Shown here: positions 36,064 through 46,267 of the stretch, piece after piece | Layout of the letters: each line of letters opens with the position of its first letter | How positions within the stretch are numbered: position 1 is the stretch's first letter | Assembly (NCBI RefSeq): GCF_001509555.1 | Contig: NZ_LMAS01000003.1 | Coordinates: forward strand, 639,175-703,174 | DNA length: 64,000 bases | Source of the DNA: Bacillus sp. FJAT-29937 | GTDB lineage: Bacteria; Bacillota; Bacilli; Bacillales; Cytobacillaceae | Direction: 5' to 3' | Notes under the pieces: generated by a model | Database searches by the model: none | What the model was told of the DNA's origin: nothing | Seen by the model: only the letters and a program-made list of their open reading frames with translations | Position numbers and translations under genes: made by a program

Positions 36064-36153
36064 AAAGCTCCAGCGCCTCGCTTAGGGGACTGTGGTTCCG
36101 TTAAACTTTGAGGGGATTGACTTTCCAGACCCCTAGGGAACTGGAGCTAGACA
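36064..36153. repeat. Second type of palindromic element after der
   Basis: AGCTCCAG (36066-36073) pairs with CTGGAGCT (36141-36148), and inner arms TTAGGGG and CCCCTAG pair around a loop of about 45 bases. The left end (AGCTCCAGCGCCTC) is like that of repeat copies 1 to 3, but the interior differs. It may also act as a terminator for der. Confidence 0.7.
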
Positions 36154-36178
36154 AATATGATTATAAGGCAGTGATTAA

Positions 36179-37216
36179 ATGGAGCAAAGGGTTGAACGAG
36201 TAGCTGTTGTTGGAGCGGGAAGCTGGGGAACGGCTTTGGCTATGGTTCTGGCAGATAATGGCCATGAAGTTCGTCTTTGGGGTCATAAACTCCAGCAAAT
36301 AAATGAAATTAATCAATTCCATACGAATAAAAAATATTTGCCAAAGGTAATTCTTCCAGAAGAAATTACCGGATATTTTGATTTAGAGGAAGCAATATCA
36401 GGAGTCCATTCAATTATTCTAGCTGTTCCGTCAAAAGCCATTCGTGAAACAGTCGGCAAGATTAACTCCATTTGCAAAGAGCCTATAACCATTGTTCATG
36501 TGAGCAAGGGAATTGAGCCAGACACTTTACTTCGTATTTCCGAAATGATTGAACAGGAAATATCGCCTGAAAACTTAGACAGTATCGTCGTTCTATCTGG
36601 TCCAAGTCATGCAGAAGAGGTTGTCTTGAGGCATCCGACAACAGTCACTGTTTCATCAAAGAACATGGATGCAGCTGAAAGAATTCAAGATTTATTTATT
36701 AATCAGAATTTCCGTGTTTATACAAATCCCGATATTATCGGAGTTGAAATTGGCGGAGCATTGAAAAACATCATTGCACTGGCAGCAGGTATTACAGATG
36801 GATTAGGGTATGGTGATAATGCAAAGGCAGCACTAATGACTAGAGGTTTAGCTGAAATTGCCCGTTTAGGGATGAAGATGGGTGCCAGTCCCCTTACATT
36901 TTCTGGCTTGACGGGAATTGGCGACTTAATTGCAACTTGTACAAGCGTTCACTCCCGAAACTGGAGAGCTGGGAATTTGCTTGGCAAGGGACATAATTTA
37001 CAGGAAGTTCTCGATAATATGGGCATGGTAGTTGAAGGTGTAAGAACAACTAAAGCTGCCAAGCAGCTAGCGGAAAAATACGAAGTGAATATGCCAATTA
37101 CTAATGTTCTTTATGACGTTCTTTTTAATGGTGTGAATGCAAAGAAGGCAGTAGATCTTTTGATGGCGCGAGGCAAAAAGGACGAAATGGATGATTTAAC
37201 AAATTTTCTTGAATAA
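36179..37216 (+). CDS. gpsA: NAD(P)-dependent glycerol-3-phosphate dehydrogenase
   Basis: A 345-residue enzyme reducing dihydroxyacetone phosphate to sn-glycerol 3-phosphate for phospholipids. N-terminal nucleotide fold [20 protein letters not shown], then SGPSHAEEV and catalytic Lys in [36 protein letters not shown] closes the signature. Gene order der-gpsA matches B. subtilis. It supplies the substrate line for PlsC at 30.8 kb. A terminator follows. Confidence 0.96.
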   Translation: MEQRVERVAVVGAGSWGTALAMVLADNGHEVRLWGHKLQQINEINQFHTNKKYLPKVILPEEITGYFDLEEAISGVHSIILAVPSKAIRETVGKINSICKEPITIVHVSKGIEPDTLLRISEMIEQEISPENLDSIVVLSGPSHAEEVVLRHPTTVTVSSKNMDAAERIQDLFINQNFRVYTNPDIIGVEIGGALKNIIALAAGITDGLGYGDNAKAALMTRGLAEIARLGMKMGASPLTFSGLTGIGDLIATCTSVHSRNWRAGNLLGKGHNLQEVLDNMGMVVEGVRTTKAAKQLAEKYEVNMPITNVLYDVLFNGVNAKKAVDLLMARGKKDEMDDLTNFLE

Positions 37217-37346
37217 AATTAACATAATACATCCTAATATTTTTGAAATATAGGCATTCGAGGATGCGAGCGGGCTACTTTTTGCATACAATGCAACGAA
37301 GCAAACTGGTGAAATGAACAGGGTGTATGGGTTATTTAGTCTCATA

Positions 37347-37391
37347 AGCTTGAGTTAAAGAAATGCCCCTTTCTTTAACTCAGCTTTTTTT
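37347..37391 (+). terminator. Terminator of gpsA
   Basis: AGCT-TGAGTTAAAGAAA (37347-37363) and TTTCTTTAACTC-AGCT (37370-37385) pair with one bulge, followed by a T run. Confidence 0.88.
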
Positions 37392-37426
37392 ATGTACTTT
37401 CTTTTTCAAACAGACATGCTGTGTGT

Positions 37427-37432
37427 TATAAT
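37427..37432 (+). promoter_or_regulatory. Possible -10 element for yphE
   Basis: A perfect TATAAT lies 26 bases before the yphE start; the -35 region (TTTCAA at 37404) is weak. Confidence 0.4.
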
Positions 37433-37457
37433 CATTTCGGAAAAAGGAGTTGAAGTC

Positions 37458-37658
37458 ATGTCACCGTCATTAATGAAAATGTGGGTTTCTCTTGCATCAA
37501 TGGGCTTTATGTTTATCTCATTATTAATGATTTATTTAAGCCGCTTTAAATTAGGTGGAATCTTAAAAGTTATAACTGCCATTATTGCTTATTTTTTAAT
37601 GATAATATCAGGAATTATTATAGTCTTAGTCGTTTTCAGTGGGCCAACAAGTGATTAA
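37458..37658 (+). CDS. yphE: Small membrane protein YphE (DUF2768)
   Basis: A 66-residue protein with two membrane helices (about 7-26, SLASMGFMFISLLMIYLS, and 34-58). It matches B. subtilis YphE by place between gpsA and yphF and by start MSPSLMKMWVSLASMG. Probably a sporulation-linked small membrane protein; function unknown. The ATG is fixed by AAAAAGGAGTTGAAGTC. Confidence 0.83.
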   Translation: MSPSLMKMWVSLASMGFMFISLLMIYLSRFKLGGILKVITAIIAYFLMIISGIIIVLVVFSGPTSD

Positions 37659-37695
37659 CAACATTATTATACATAGACTAAAGGGATGGATATAA

Positions 37696-38409
37696 ATGAA
37701 AAAAGGTTTGCAGCTGCTCGGTTGTTTGCTGTTATTTATTCCGCTATTATCTGGATGCATGTATCCGAAAGGACAATTAGCACAAAATAAAATTCCTTAT
37801 GAAGATCAGATAAAGGCTGTACAAACAGCTGTCAATTCTTATAAAGAAGCAAATAGCGGACTCCTGCCTATTAAAACAAAAGATGAATCAACCCCAATAT
37901 ATCAAAAGTACCCAATCGATTTCAAAAAGCTCACACCCCAATTTATGGCTGAGCCGCCCGGGAATGCGTACGAATCTGGCGGGGTTTTTCAATATGTTCT
38001 AATAGATGCAGAAACAGACCCTAAGGTAAAAATTTTCGATTTGCGAATGGCTGAAACGATTCGGGATATTAAACTAAGAATGAAATCACAGAAATACCCG
38101 CCTTATAAAGAACAGCTCGCAAAAAATGTTTTTACTTTAGATTTTACTAAGCTTGGCTATAAAGAAAGCCCGACAGCATTAAGCCCTTATAGTGGAAGAG
38201 AACTGCCATTTGTTATTACAGGTGATGCTGAAGTATACGTTGATTACACAAGTGATCTTCATGAGGCCATGAAGAATCAAGAGGTTTCATATAAACAAGG
38301 GGACGATGTAAGGGAAATCCTTACGAATGATTCTGCATTTGTTCCTGCTTATTCCTTACCGTATACAATTGATAAGGAAACAAAAAATCCAATCTTTTTA
38401 ACGAAATAG
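37696..38409 (+). CDS. yphF: Lipoprotein YphF
   Basis: A 237-residue predicted lipoprotein (LLLFIPLLSGCMYPKG, lipid-modified Cys21). The mature part has no motif I recognise. It corresponds to B. subtilis YphF, ahead of spoIVA, and may have a sporulation role. AAAGGGATGG precedes the ATG. A terminator follows. Confidence 0.82.
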   Translation: MKKGLQLLGCLLLFIPLLSGCMYPKGQLAQNKIPYEDQIKAVQTAVNSYKEANSGLLPIKTKDESTPIYQKYPIDFKKLTPQFMAEPPGNAYESGGVFQYVLIDAETDPKVKIFDLRMAETIRDIKLRMKSQKYPPYKEQLAKNVFTLDFTKLGYKESPTALSPYSGRELPFVITGDAEVYVDYTSDLHEAMKNQEVSYKQGDDVREILTNDSAFVPAYSLPYTIDKETKNPIFLTK

Positions 38410-38412
38410 GCA

Positions 38413-38457
38413 TAACCCTTCTTCTGCAAAATATATTGTAGGAGAAGGGTTTTTTTA
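38413..38457 (+). terminator. Terminator of yphF
   Basis: AACCCTTCT and AGAAGGGTT, with an extended imperfect inner stem, are followed by a T run. Confidence 0.85.
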
Positions 38458-38632
38458 CTGCTATTTTAACATTATATGTAAATGCATAAGCATAATAAGC
38501 GAAAAAAATGTTATCTCAAGGGGTAATTTTTAATAAAAACTGTCATAACGAGATAGGACAACATCATAAACATATAATGTCCAAACGTAATTGATAGGAT
38601 AATATTATCCCACATATTCGGGAGGGGATCAC

Positions 38633-40111
38633 TTGGAAAAGGTAGATATTTTTAAAGATATTGCTGAGAGGACTGGCGGCGATATCTATTTCGGAGTAGT
38701 AGGAGCTGTACGGACAGGCAAATCAACTTTCATAAAGAAATTTATGGAATTAGTTGTTTTGCCAAACATGAGTAATGAGGCTGACCGTGCTCGCACCCAG
38801 GATGAACTCCCTCAAAGTGCAGCCGGAAAGACAATAATGACAACAGAGCCTAAGTTTGTACCCAATCAGGCAGCTTCAGTCCATGTGGATGAAGGTCTGG
38901 ACGTAAATATTCGATTAGTTGATTGTGTGGGTTATACGGTTCCTGGCGCTAAAGGGTATGAGGATGAAAATGGCCCAAGAATGATTAATACTCCTTGGTA
39001 TGAAGAGCCAATTCCGTTCCATGAAGCGGCGGAAATTGGAACTAGAAAAGTCATTCAAGAGCATTCAACCATTGGGGTCGTAATTACGACTGATGGGACA
39101 ATTGGAGAAATCCCTCGCAGCAATTATTTAGAGGCCGAGGAAAGAGTAATAAATGAATTAAAAGAGGTTGGAAAACCCTTCATTATGATTATTAATAGTG
39201 TTCAGCCTCATCATCCAAATACGGATTCTCTAAGAAATCAGCTTTCTGAAAAGTATGATATTCCAGTGCTCGCTATGAGTGTAGAGGGCATGAGAGAATC
39301 AGACGTATTAAATGTTATGCGTGAAGCCTTGTATGAGTTCCCAGTTCTTGAAGTCAATGTAAATCTTCCAAGCTGGGTGATGGTGCTTCGCGAAGACCAT
39401 TGGTTAAGAGAAAGCTATCAGGAAGCTGTTAAAGAAACAGTTAAAGATATTAAGAGATTAAGGGATGTGGATAGGGTTGTCCATCAATTCAGTGACTTTG
39501 AATTTATTGATCGGGCAGGACTAGCAGGCATCGAAATGGGTCAAGGTGTAGCGGAAATTGACTTATATGCTCCAGACGACCTTTATGATGAAGTTTTAAA
39601 AGAGATTGTTGGGGTAGAAATTCGCGGCAAAGATCATTTATTAGAATTAATGCAAGATTTTGCCCATGCGAAAAGGGAATTTGATCAAATATCAGATGCA
39701 CTGAAGATGGTTAAACAAACAGGCTACGGAATTGCCGCACCATCACTGGCCGACATGAGCCTTGATGAACCGGAAATCACACGCCATGGCTCACGGTTTG
39801 GGGTAAGACTTAAAGCGGTAGCTCCATCCATTCATATGATTAAGGTTGATGTTGAATCAGAGTTTTCTCCAATCATTGGAACAGAAAAGCAAAGTGAAGA
39901 ACTCGTTCGCTATTTAATGCAGGATTTCGAGGATGATCCTTTATCAATCTGGAATTCCGATATTTTTGGCCGCAGCCTAAGCTCGATTGTAAGGGAAGGG
40001 ATTCAGGCAAAGCTTTCAATGATGCCTGAAAATGCAAGATATAAATTAAAAGAGACACTAGAAAGAATTATTAATGAAGGATCAGGCGGTTTAATAGCCA
40101 TTATTTTATAA
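38633..40111 (+). CDS. spoIVA: Stage IV sporulation protein A, coat morphogenetic ATPase
   Basis: A 492-residue cytoskeletal ATPase that polymerises on the forespore surface and anchors the coat. Walker A is GAVRTGKSTF (about 24-33) and the C-terminus GGLIAIIL is the conserved tail needed for localisation by SpoVM. Sequence follows B. subtilis SpoIVA at nearly every position and has the same length. The start is TTG after GGGAGGGG. Upstream CATATAAT (38571-38578) resembles a sigma-E -10 (CATACAAT), but I see no correctly spaced -35. Confidence 0.97.
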   Translation: MEKVDIFKDIAERTGGDIYFGVVGAVRTGKSTFIKKFMELVVLPNMSNEADRARTQDELPQSAAGKTIMTTEPKFVPNQAASVHVDEGLDVNIRLVDCVGYTVPGAKGYEDENGPRMINTPWYEEPIPFHEAAEIGTRKVIQEHSTIGVVITTDGTIGEIPRSNYLEAEERVINELKEVGKPFIMIINSVQPHHPNTDSLRNQLSEKYDIPVLAMSVEGMRESDVLNVMREALYEFPVLEVNVNLPSWVMVLREDHWLRESYQEAVKETVKDIKRLRDVDRVVHQFSDFEFIDRAGLAGIEMGQGVAEIDLYAPDDLYDEVLKEIVGVEIRGKDHLLELMQDFAHAKREFDQISDALKMVKQTGYGIAAPSLADMSLDEPEITRHGSRFGVRLKAVAPSIHMIKVDVESEFSPIIGTEKQSEELVRYLMQDFEDDPLSIWNSDIFGRSLSSIVREGIQAKLSMMPENARYKLKETLERIINEGSGGLIAIIL

Positions 40112-40478
40112 GACTCCATTTGGGGTCTTTTTTGTTTTTACCCATATAAAATGACAAATAAACAAAAAAATAGGCGGTAAATGGGGCTAAAATGAAAACT
40201 TTCCCAATAAAACGTGAATTATTCTTGATAACACGAAATGATTGTGATAATCTTTTAACAGAATTACCGTTGTAACCGCCTAAACCCTTAGTAATAAAGG
40301 TTTTTTTGAAGAAATGGTTTGAAAACTTCATCAAATTAATTTATTATGAAGCATGTTAAACAAAAATTCGTTACAACGTTTAGAATTCCATAATTTTGTT
40401 TACAAATGTAAGTAAGAATGCTTAATAGGTCTATGTTTTAAGGCAAGACGCTTTTCAATTTTGGGAGGAGGTGAAACC
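40112..40478 (+). other. Gap between spoIVA and hbs: terminators and promoter candidates, no gene seen
   Basis: At the left end AGACTCC/GGGGTCT plus T run (about 40111-40135) is the spoIVA terminator. TTGATA (40224-40229), 16 bases, GATAAT (40246-40251) is a good SigA-type promoter. About 30 bases beyond it AAACC(C)TT/AAGGTTT followed by seven T (40282-40307) looks like another terminator. TTTACA at 40399 may be the -35 of a second hbs promoter. The frame open on the reverse strand here has no ribosome site and looks accidental. Confidence 0.55.
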
Positions 40479-40751
40479 ATGAACAAGACAGAACTAATTA
40501 ACGCAGTTGCTGAGAGCAGTGAACTTTCTAAAAAGGACGCTACGAAAGCAGTTGATGCAGTATTTGATGCAATCCTAGATGCTTTAAAAGCTGGTGATAA
40601 AGTACAATTAATTGGTTTCGGAAACTTTGAAGTTCGTGAGCGTGCTGCTCGTAAAGGACGCAACCCGCAAACTGGCGAAGAAATCGAAATCGCTGCAAGC
40701 AAAGTACCTGCATTCAAACCAGGTAAAGCATTGAAAGATGCTGTTAAATAA
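40479..40751 (+). CDS. hbs: DNA-binding protein HU (HBsu)
   Basis: A 90-residue histone-like protein that bends and coats DNA; essential in B. subtilis. All HU features are visible: [40 protein letters not shown] and [21 protein letters not shown] very strong GGGAGGAGGTG ribosome site and a long leader fit high expression. A strong terminator follows. Confidence 0.98.
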   Translation: MNKTELINAVAESSELSKKDATKAVDAVFDAILDALKAGDKVQLIGFGNFEVRERAARKGRNPQTGEEIEIAASKVPAFKPGKALKDAVK

Positions 40752-40787
40752 GTACATATAAGTGCTTAAACAAAGCCACAAGTAGAA

Positions 40788-40814
40788 AACCGCGAATCAT
40801 TCGCGGTTTTTTTT
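40788..40814 (+). terminator. Terminator of hbs
   Basis: AACCGCGAA (40788-40796) and TTCGCGGTT (40800-40808) pair around a 3-base loop, followed by a T run. Confidence 0.92.
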
Positions 40815-40923
40815 ATACCCACAACCCCGCTTCCGCATTTCTTTTTGCTTGTTATGAAAATAATATGCTAATATGGAAATATTGGAGTTTAAGAAAGTGA
40901 AGATTTTCTGAGGGGGAAGTTTG

Positions 40924-41490
40924 ATGTCGAACGTAAATCGTGCGCAGATAGAGGATGCCGTACGTTTAATATTAGAAGCAGTCGGGGAAGACCCAAACCG
41001 TGAAGGATTATTAGATACACCAAAGCGAGTAGCAAAAATGTATGAAGAAGTGTTTGCTGGACTAAATCAGGACCCTAGAGAATACTTCGACACCATTTTC
41101 AGCGAAGAGCATGAAGAGTTGGTATTAGTAAAGGACATCCCTTTCTATTCCCTTTGTGAGCACCACCTTGTACCTTTTTACGGAAAAGCTCATGTTGCAT
41201 ATATTCCTAGAAATGGCCGTGTGGCAGGTTTAAGTAAATTGGCTCGGGCAGTGGAGGCAGTTGCGAAACGTCCACAGCTTCAGGAACGAATTACTTCTAC
41301 AGTTGCGGATGCGATTTTAGAGAAGCTTGAGCCAAGTGGTGTTATGGTCGTAGTGGAAGCTGAACATATGTGCATGACAATGCGCGGAGTGAAAAAGCCG
41401 GGCTCCAAAACAGTTACAACGGCTGTTAGAGGCACTTTTTCAGAAGATGATAAATCACGTGCTGAAGTTTTATCTTTAATAAAGTTTTAA
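40924..41490 (+). CDS. folE: GTP cyclohydrolase I (FolE/MtrA)
   Basis: A 188-residue enzyme converting GTP to dihydroneopterin triphosphate, the first step of folate synthesis. Zinc and catalytic motifs are [30 protein letters not shown] and [11 protein letters not shown]. It precedes mtrB as in B. subtilis, where the pair is called mtrAB. GAGGGGGAAG precedes the ATG at 40924; a TTG one codon upstream is less likely. Confidence 0.97.
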   Translation: MSNVNRAQIEDAVRLILEAVGEDPNREGLLDTPKRVAKMYEEVFAGLNQDPREYFDTIFSEEHEELVLVKDIPFYSLCEHHLVPFYGKAHVAYIPRNGRVAGLSKLARAVEAVAKRPQLQERITSTVADAILEKLEPSGVMVVVEAEHMCMTMRGVKKPGSKTVTTAVRGTFSEDDKSRAEVLSLIKF

Positions 41491-41554
41491 TCCATTAAGC
41501 TAAGAATAAGAGTATTCATCTAGATGCTTAAATAATCGCTAAAAGGGTGTTAGT

Positions 41555-41791
41555 ATGGAAAAGAAAAATCCCAATGGAAATGATTACATCGTTATAAAGG
41601 CAAAGGAAGACGGTGTCAATGTCATAGGTTTAACAAGAGGAACTGATACTAGATTTCATCATTCGGAAAAACTGGACCAAGGTGAAGTGATGATTGCTCA
41701 GTTCACAGAGCACACTTCCGCTATCAAAATAAGAGGAAGCGCGAAAATCCTGACATCCTACGGTGAGATAGAGAGCGAAGGGAAAAAATAA
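41555..41791 (+). CDS. mtrB: Tryptophan RNA-binding attenuation protein TRAP
   Basis: A 78-residue protein forming an 11-subunit ring that, with bound tryptophan, wraps RNA at spaced GAG/UAG triplets and stops trp operon expression. The sequence [40 protein letters not shown] and [12 protein letters not shown] includes the Trp-pocket and the Lys/Arg residues of the RNA surface. It forms an operon with folE. The trp operon that TRAP controls is not at its usual place in this window (between aroH and hisC). Confidence 0.97.
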   Translation: MEKKNPNGNDYIVIKAKEDGVNVIGLTRGTDTRFHHSEKLDQGEVMIAQFTEHTSAIKIRGSAKILTSYGEIESEGKK

Positions 41792-41979
41792 CTTTGATCC
41801 ATTTGCGGGCTTTTGTATGTAAGACTTTCGTTTTTCCGGAAAATCTCCTATTAAGGTATTCTAAGTTGTGATATAATTGTCCTGCCTTATGGATACACGT
41901 ATGCGTAATAATTGAAAAAAGGTAAAAAATGATAATAACACACTGATGAAGAAAACTTAAGGAAAACAAGGGTGATCGC

Positions 41980-42795
41980 ATGCTAGACATGAATGTGAAA
42001 ATGGCAATTGTTAAGGAGCAGATCGAGAAAAAGATACGGCACCCTTATTTACTTAAATACATAGAATCTCCAAATATAGATGAAGATAAGCTATTACTCC
42101 TAATTACGGTTCTTGATCATGTTAATCTTCCAGAGGAAAGGCTAAGAAACTTTGCTATTACAACGATGCTGATTCAAGTTGCGCTTGATACACATGAATT
42201 GGTCACGAATGAAGAGCTTGATTCAAATCAACTAAAAGGCAGGCAGCTGACAGTTCTTGCCGGTGTGTATTACAGCGGATTATATTATAAAATCCTTTCT
42301 GAAATTGAGGATATCCCCTTGATCAAATCGCTTGCCACAGGTATTAAAGAAGTGAATGAAAATAAGATTTCTGTTTATCAAACAGCCGTTGAAGCAGTTG
42401 ATATATTAATGGAAAGCGTCAAAAAAATTGAATCCTCATTATTTGAAAAGGTAATTGATTTACTGGAGGATCCGAATTGGAACGAATTTGCCTCTAACTT
42501 TTTATTTAGAAAAAGATTGTTGATGGAAAAGATGAGATTTTTACAAGGTGAGACATCGATCGTTTTTGAAGCACTGAAAAAATTATTACTTCCTAAAAAT
42601 CAATATACCGTGCTGCGCACAGAACAGCAGCATTTATTGATTCACACTTGTGACAGATATCTCAATAGCTCAAAGCAATTAATTGATAAATATATGAGTA
42701 AACTCCCGGATCTGAATGAACCGATGAAGCAAAGAGCGTATGCAATTATTAGTCAGCATCAGCCCGCAGAAAATATATTTGTGGAGGAAGGTTAG
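41980..42795 (+). CDS. hepS: Heptaprenyl diphosphate synthase component 1 (HepS)
   Basis: A 271-residue non-catalytic subunit that pairs with HepT to make the C35 side chain of menaquinone-7. The family is poorly conserved; [38 protein letters not shown] and the place before menG and hepT support the call. It is also named gerCA. AAGGGTGATCGC lies before the ATG. The next gene starts five bases after its stop. Confidence 0.88.
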   Translation: MLDMNVKMAIVKEQIEKKIRHPYLLKYIESPNIDEDKLLLLITVLDHVNLPEERLRNFAITTMLIQVALDTHELVTNEELDSNQLKGRQLTVLAGVYYSGLYYKILSEIEDIPLIKSLATGIKEVNENKISVYQTAVEAVDILMESVKKIESSLFEKVIDLLEDPNWNEFASNFLFRKRLLMEKMRFLQGETSIVFEALKKLLLPKNQYTVLRTEQQHLLIHTCDRYLNSSKQLIDKYMSKLPDLNEPMKQRAYAIISQHQPAENIFVEEG

Positions 42796-42800
42796 AAGGC

Positions 42801-43508
42801 ATGCAACAATCAAAAGAAGAGCGCGTCCATCATGTTTTTGAGAAGATCTATGACAATTATGACAAGATGAATTCCGTCATTAGCTTTCAGCAGCATTTAA
42901 GATGGCGTAAGGACACCATGAAACGCATGAATGTCCAAAAAGGTTCCAAAGCTTTAGACCTTTGCTGTGGAACTGCTGATTGGACGATTAGCTTGGCAGA
43001 AGCAGTAGGCTCTGATGGAGAAGTAGTGGGCCTTGATTTCAGCAAAAACATGCTGAAAATCGGTGAACAAAAGGTAAAAGAGCTAAATTTGCAGCAAATT
43101 AAGCTTATTCATGGCAATGCAATGGAACTGCCATTCCCTGATCACTCCTTTGATTATGTGACAATAGGCTTTGGACTTCGAAATGTACCGGATTATTTGC
43201 AAGTATTAAAGGAAATGCGCCGCGTGCTTAAGCCTGGTGGTATGGCTGTTTGCCTTGAAACATCCCAGCCAACGATGTTTGGATATAAACAAGCATATTA
43301 TCTTTATTTCCGCTTTATCATGCCTATGTTCGGAAAAGTTTTTGCAAAAAGCTATAAAGAGTATTCATGGCTACAAGAATCAGCCCGCGATTTCCCTGGT
43401 ATGAAGGAGCTTGCAAACATGTTCGAAAAAGCTGGTTTTGTAAACGTAACATATAAACCGTACAGCGGTGGAGTTGCTGCGGTACACATTGGAAGTAAAG
43501 AAAAATAA
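42801..43508 (+). CDS. menG: Demethylmenaquinone methyltransferase MenG (UbiE family)
   Basis: A 235-residue S-adenosylmethionine methyltransferase, last step of menaquinone synthesis. [19 protein letters not shown] is SAM motif [12 protein letters not shown] motif II, and [16 protein letters not shown] and [17 protein letters not shown] follow. It lies between the two heptaprenyl synthase subunits, as in B. subtilis (gerCB/menH). The tight spacing indicates one operon. Confidence 0.96.
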   Translation: MQQSKEERVHHVFEKIYDNYDKMNSVISFQQHLRWRKDTMKRMNVQKGSKALDLCCGTADWTISLAEAVGSDGEVVGLDFSKNMLKIGEQKVKELNLQQIKLIHGNAMELPFPDHSFDYVTIGFGLRNVPDYLQVLKEMRRVLKPGGMAVCLETSQPTMFGYKQAYYLYFRFIMPMFGKVFAKSYKEYSWLQESARDFPGMKELANMFEKAGFVNVTYKPYSGGVAAVHIGSKEK

Positions 43509-43631
43509 AACTTTTTTCTGAATGCTTTTTTCATAGGAATTAATGTCCGGACGGATTTAAATGAAAACAATTGTACGTCCTCTAATGTATGGAAGCTGCA
43601 GACAGGATTTTAAGCTGGGTGAGTATAGGAA

Positions 43632-44594
43632 ATGAAGTTAAAAATGATGTATTCATTTCTAAATTCCGATTTAAAAAATATAGAGCAAGCACTCGAAGAG
43701 ACAGTTCAAGCGGAGTCTCCTTTATTACACCAAGCATCCTTGCATTTATTAAAAGCTGGGGGAAAGAGAATCCGCCCCGTATTTGTTTTGCTTGCTGGCA
43801 AGTTTGGCGCCTATGACATAAACAAAATAAAAAATGTGGCTGTTGCTCTTGAGTTAATACACATGGCTTCCCTCGTTCATGATGATGTCATAGATGATGC
43901 AGAATTAAGACGGGGAAAGCCAACTATTAAAGCCAAATGGGATAATAAAGTCGCCATGTATACAGGGGACTATATTTTTGCTCGTGCTTTAGAACTGATT
44001 ACAGATATTGAGAATCCATTTACTCATCAGATTTTGTCAGACACGTTAGTTGAACTTTGTATTGGTGAGATTGAACAGATTCAGGATAAATATAATTTTG
44101 AACAAAATATTCGCGATTACTTCCGAAGAATAAAGCGGAAGACAGCGATACTCATTGCTGTAAGCTGCCAGCTTGGGGCGATTGCGGCAGACGTTGATGA
44201 AAAGATCCACAAAAAGCTTTATCGTTTTGGATATTATGTTGGAATGTCCTATCAGATTATTGATGATGTCCTTGATTTTACAGGCACAGAAAAAGAACTT
44301 GGGAAACCAGCTGGAGATGACCTTCAACAAGGTAATATTACTTTACCGGTCTTTTTTGCCATGGAGAATCCAGAAATTCGAAAAGAAATTATTAAAGTTC
44401 GTGAATCAACAGAACGTAGTGATATTGAAAAGGTTATTTCGCTCATAAAGAACTCTGGCGCCATCGAAAGATCGCTTCAAGTCAGTGATTTATATTTAAA
44501 CAAGGCTTTGGAAATATTAAATGAACTCCCGCAAAATCGAGCAAAGAAAACACTAATCGATATTGCGAAAGTGATCGGCAAAAGAAGATTTTAA
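43632..44594 (+). CDS. hepT: Heptaprenyl diphosphate synthase component 2 (HepT)
   Basis: The 320-residue catalytic subunit of heptaprenyl diphosphate synthase. The two Asp-rich motifs for magnesium-diphosphate binding are LVHDDVIDDAELRRGKPT and YQIIDDVLDFTG, with KAGGKRIRP before them. It makes the menaquinone side chain from the C5 units supplied by the fni pathway. The start is taken as ATG 43632; an ATG four codons later is possible. Same place as in B. subtilis. Confidence 0.95.
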   Translation: MKLKMMYSFLNSDLKNIEQALEETVQAESPLLHQASLHLLKAGGKRIRPVFVLLAGKFGAYDINKIKNVAVALELIHMASLVHDDVIDDAELRRGKPTIKAKWDNKVAMYTGDYIFARALELITDIENPFTHQILSDTLVELCIGEIEQIQDKYNFEQNIRDYFRRIKRKTAILIAVSCQLGAIAADVDEKIHKKLYRFGYYVGMSYQIIDDVLDFTGTEKELGKPAGDDLQQGNITLPVFFAMENPEIRKEIIKVRESTERSDIEKVISLIKNSGAIERSLQVSDLYLNKALEILNELPQNRAKKTLIDIAKVIGKRRF

Positions 44595-44712
44595 TCACGA
44601 GCAGATCGTTGTTTCCTCATTGACCTTGTATTATCTGCAAAACAATGTTAATATTTTCGTGGATTATCGTATTTGGATAGTTCACTATACATAGCTTTAG
44701 GAGTTGACAATT

Positions 44713-45159
44713 ATGGAAAAAACATTTTTAATGGTTAAGCCTGACGGCGTTCAGCGTAATTTAATTGGTGAGATTGTTGCCCGTTTCGAGAAGAAGGGTT
44801 TTCAACTTGTTGGCGGTAAGCTAATGAGCATCTCTACTGAACTTGCTGAGCAGCATTACGGGGAGCACAAAGAGCGTCCTTTCTTCGGAGAGTTAGTAGA
44901 TTTCATCACTTCAGGCCCTGTTTTCGCAATGGTTTGGGAAGGTGAAAATGTTATTGCAACAGCTCGTCAAATGATGGGAGCAACTAATCCGAAAGATTCA
45001 GCACCTGGCACGATCCGTGGTGAATTCGCAGCTACTGTAGGAAAAAATATTATTCACGGTTCTGATTCACCAGAGAGTGCAGAACGTGAAATTGGCTTAT
45101 TCTTCAAACAAGAAGAGCTTGTAGAATATTCAAAGTTAATGAATGAGTGGATTAACTAA
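44713..45159 (+). CDS. ndk: Nucleoside diphosphate kinase
   Basis: A 148-residue enzyme moving phosphate between nucleoside tri- and diphosphates through a phosphohistidine. [20 protein letters not shown] starts the fold; the active-site His is in [20 protein letters not shown]. The ATG at 44713 follows TTAGGAG nine bases upstream. Standard length. A G-U-rich terminator follows. Confidence 0.97.
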   Translation: MEKTFLMVKPDGVQRNLIGEIVARFEKKGFQLVGGKLMSISTELAEQHYGEHKERPFFGELVDFITSGPVFAMVWEGENVIATARQMMGATNPKDSAPGTIRGEFAATVGKNIIHGSDSPESAEREIGLFFKQEELVEYSKLMNEWIN

Positions 45160-45167
45160 TTGGAAGA

Positions 45168-45200
45168 AGTGCTCGCAAACATTGCGGGTGCTTTTTTTTA
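45168..45200 (+). terminator. Terminator of ndk
   Basis: AAGTGCTCGCAA and TTGCGGGTGCTT pair with three G-U pairs around ACA, followed by a T run. Confidence 0.75.
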
Positions 45201-45272
45201 TAATTCCTTTTTGAAACAAATTTTGGTCCTTTTTGTCAAAAATTCAGCTATACTTACTTTATATAAGAATAG

Positions 45273-46076
<804 letters not shown>

Positions 46077-46081
46077 AGATC

Positions 46082-46115
46082 AGAAGTCTGTTTGGATGCA
46101 GGCTTCTTTCTTTTA
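46082..46115 (+). terminator. Terminator of cheR
   Basis: AGAAGTCTG (from 46083) pairs with CAGGCTTCT with one G-U pair, followed by TTCTTTT. Confidence 0.75.
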
Positions 46116-46267
46116 GAAATATAAGTCTTCATTAATGGCTCGCAAGTCTACATTAATATTGTTTTTTTGCAAAAAATTAAATGAATTTTCTATTTTTACT
46201 ATTCATATTTTTGCCGATATGTTATATTGATACATAATTCTTTAATGAGTTGAAGGGGGAAAGAGCT

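Noticed and set aside
38542..38578. Full sigma-E promoter before spoIVA using GTCATAAC and CATATAAT
   Set aside because: The spacing of 21 bases is too long; only the -10 is plausible.
40101..40334. Reverse-strand frame of 77 codons between spoIVA and hbs
   Set aside because: No ribosome site, no recognisable protein, and it overlaps terminators and a promoter candidate.
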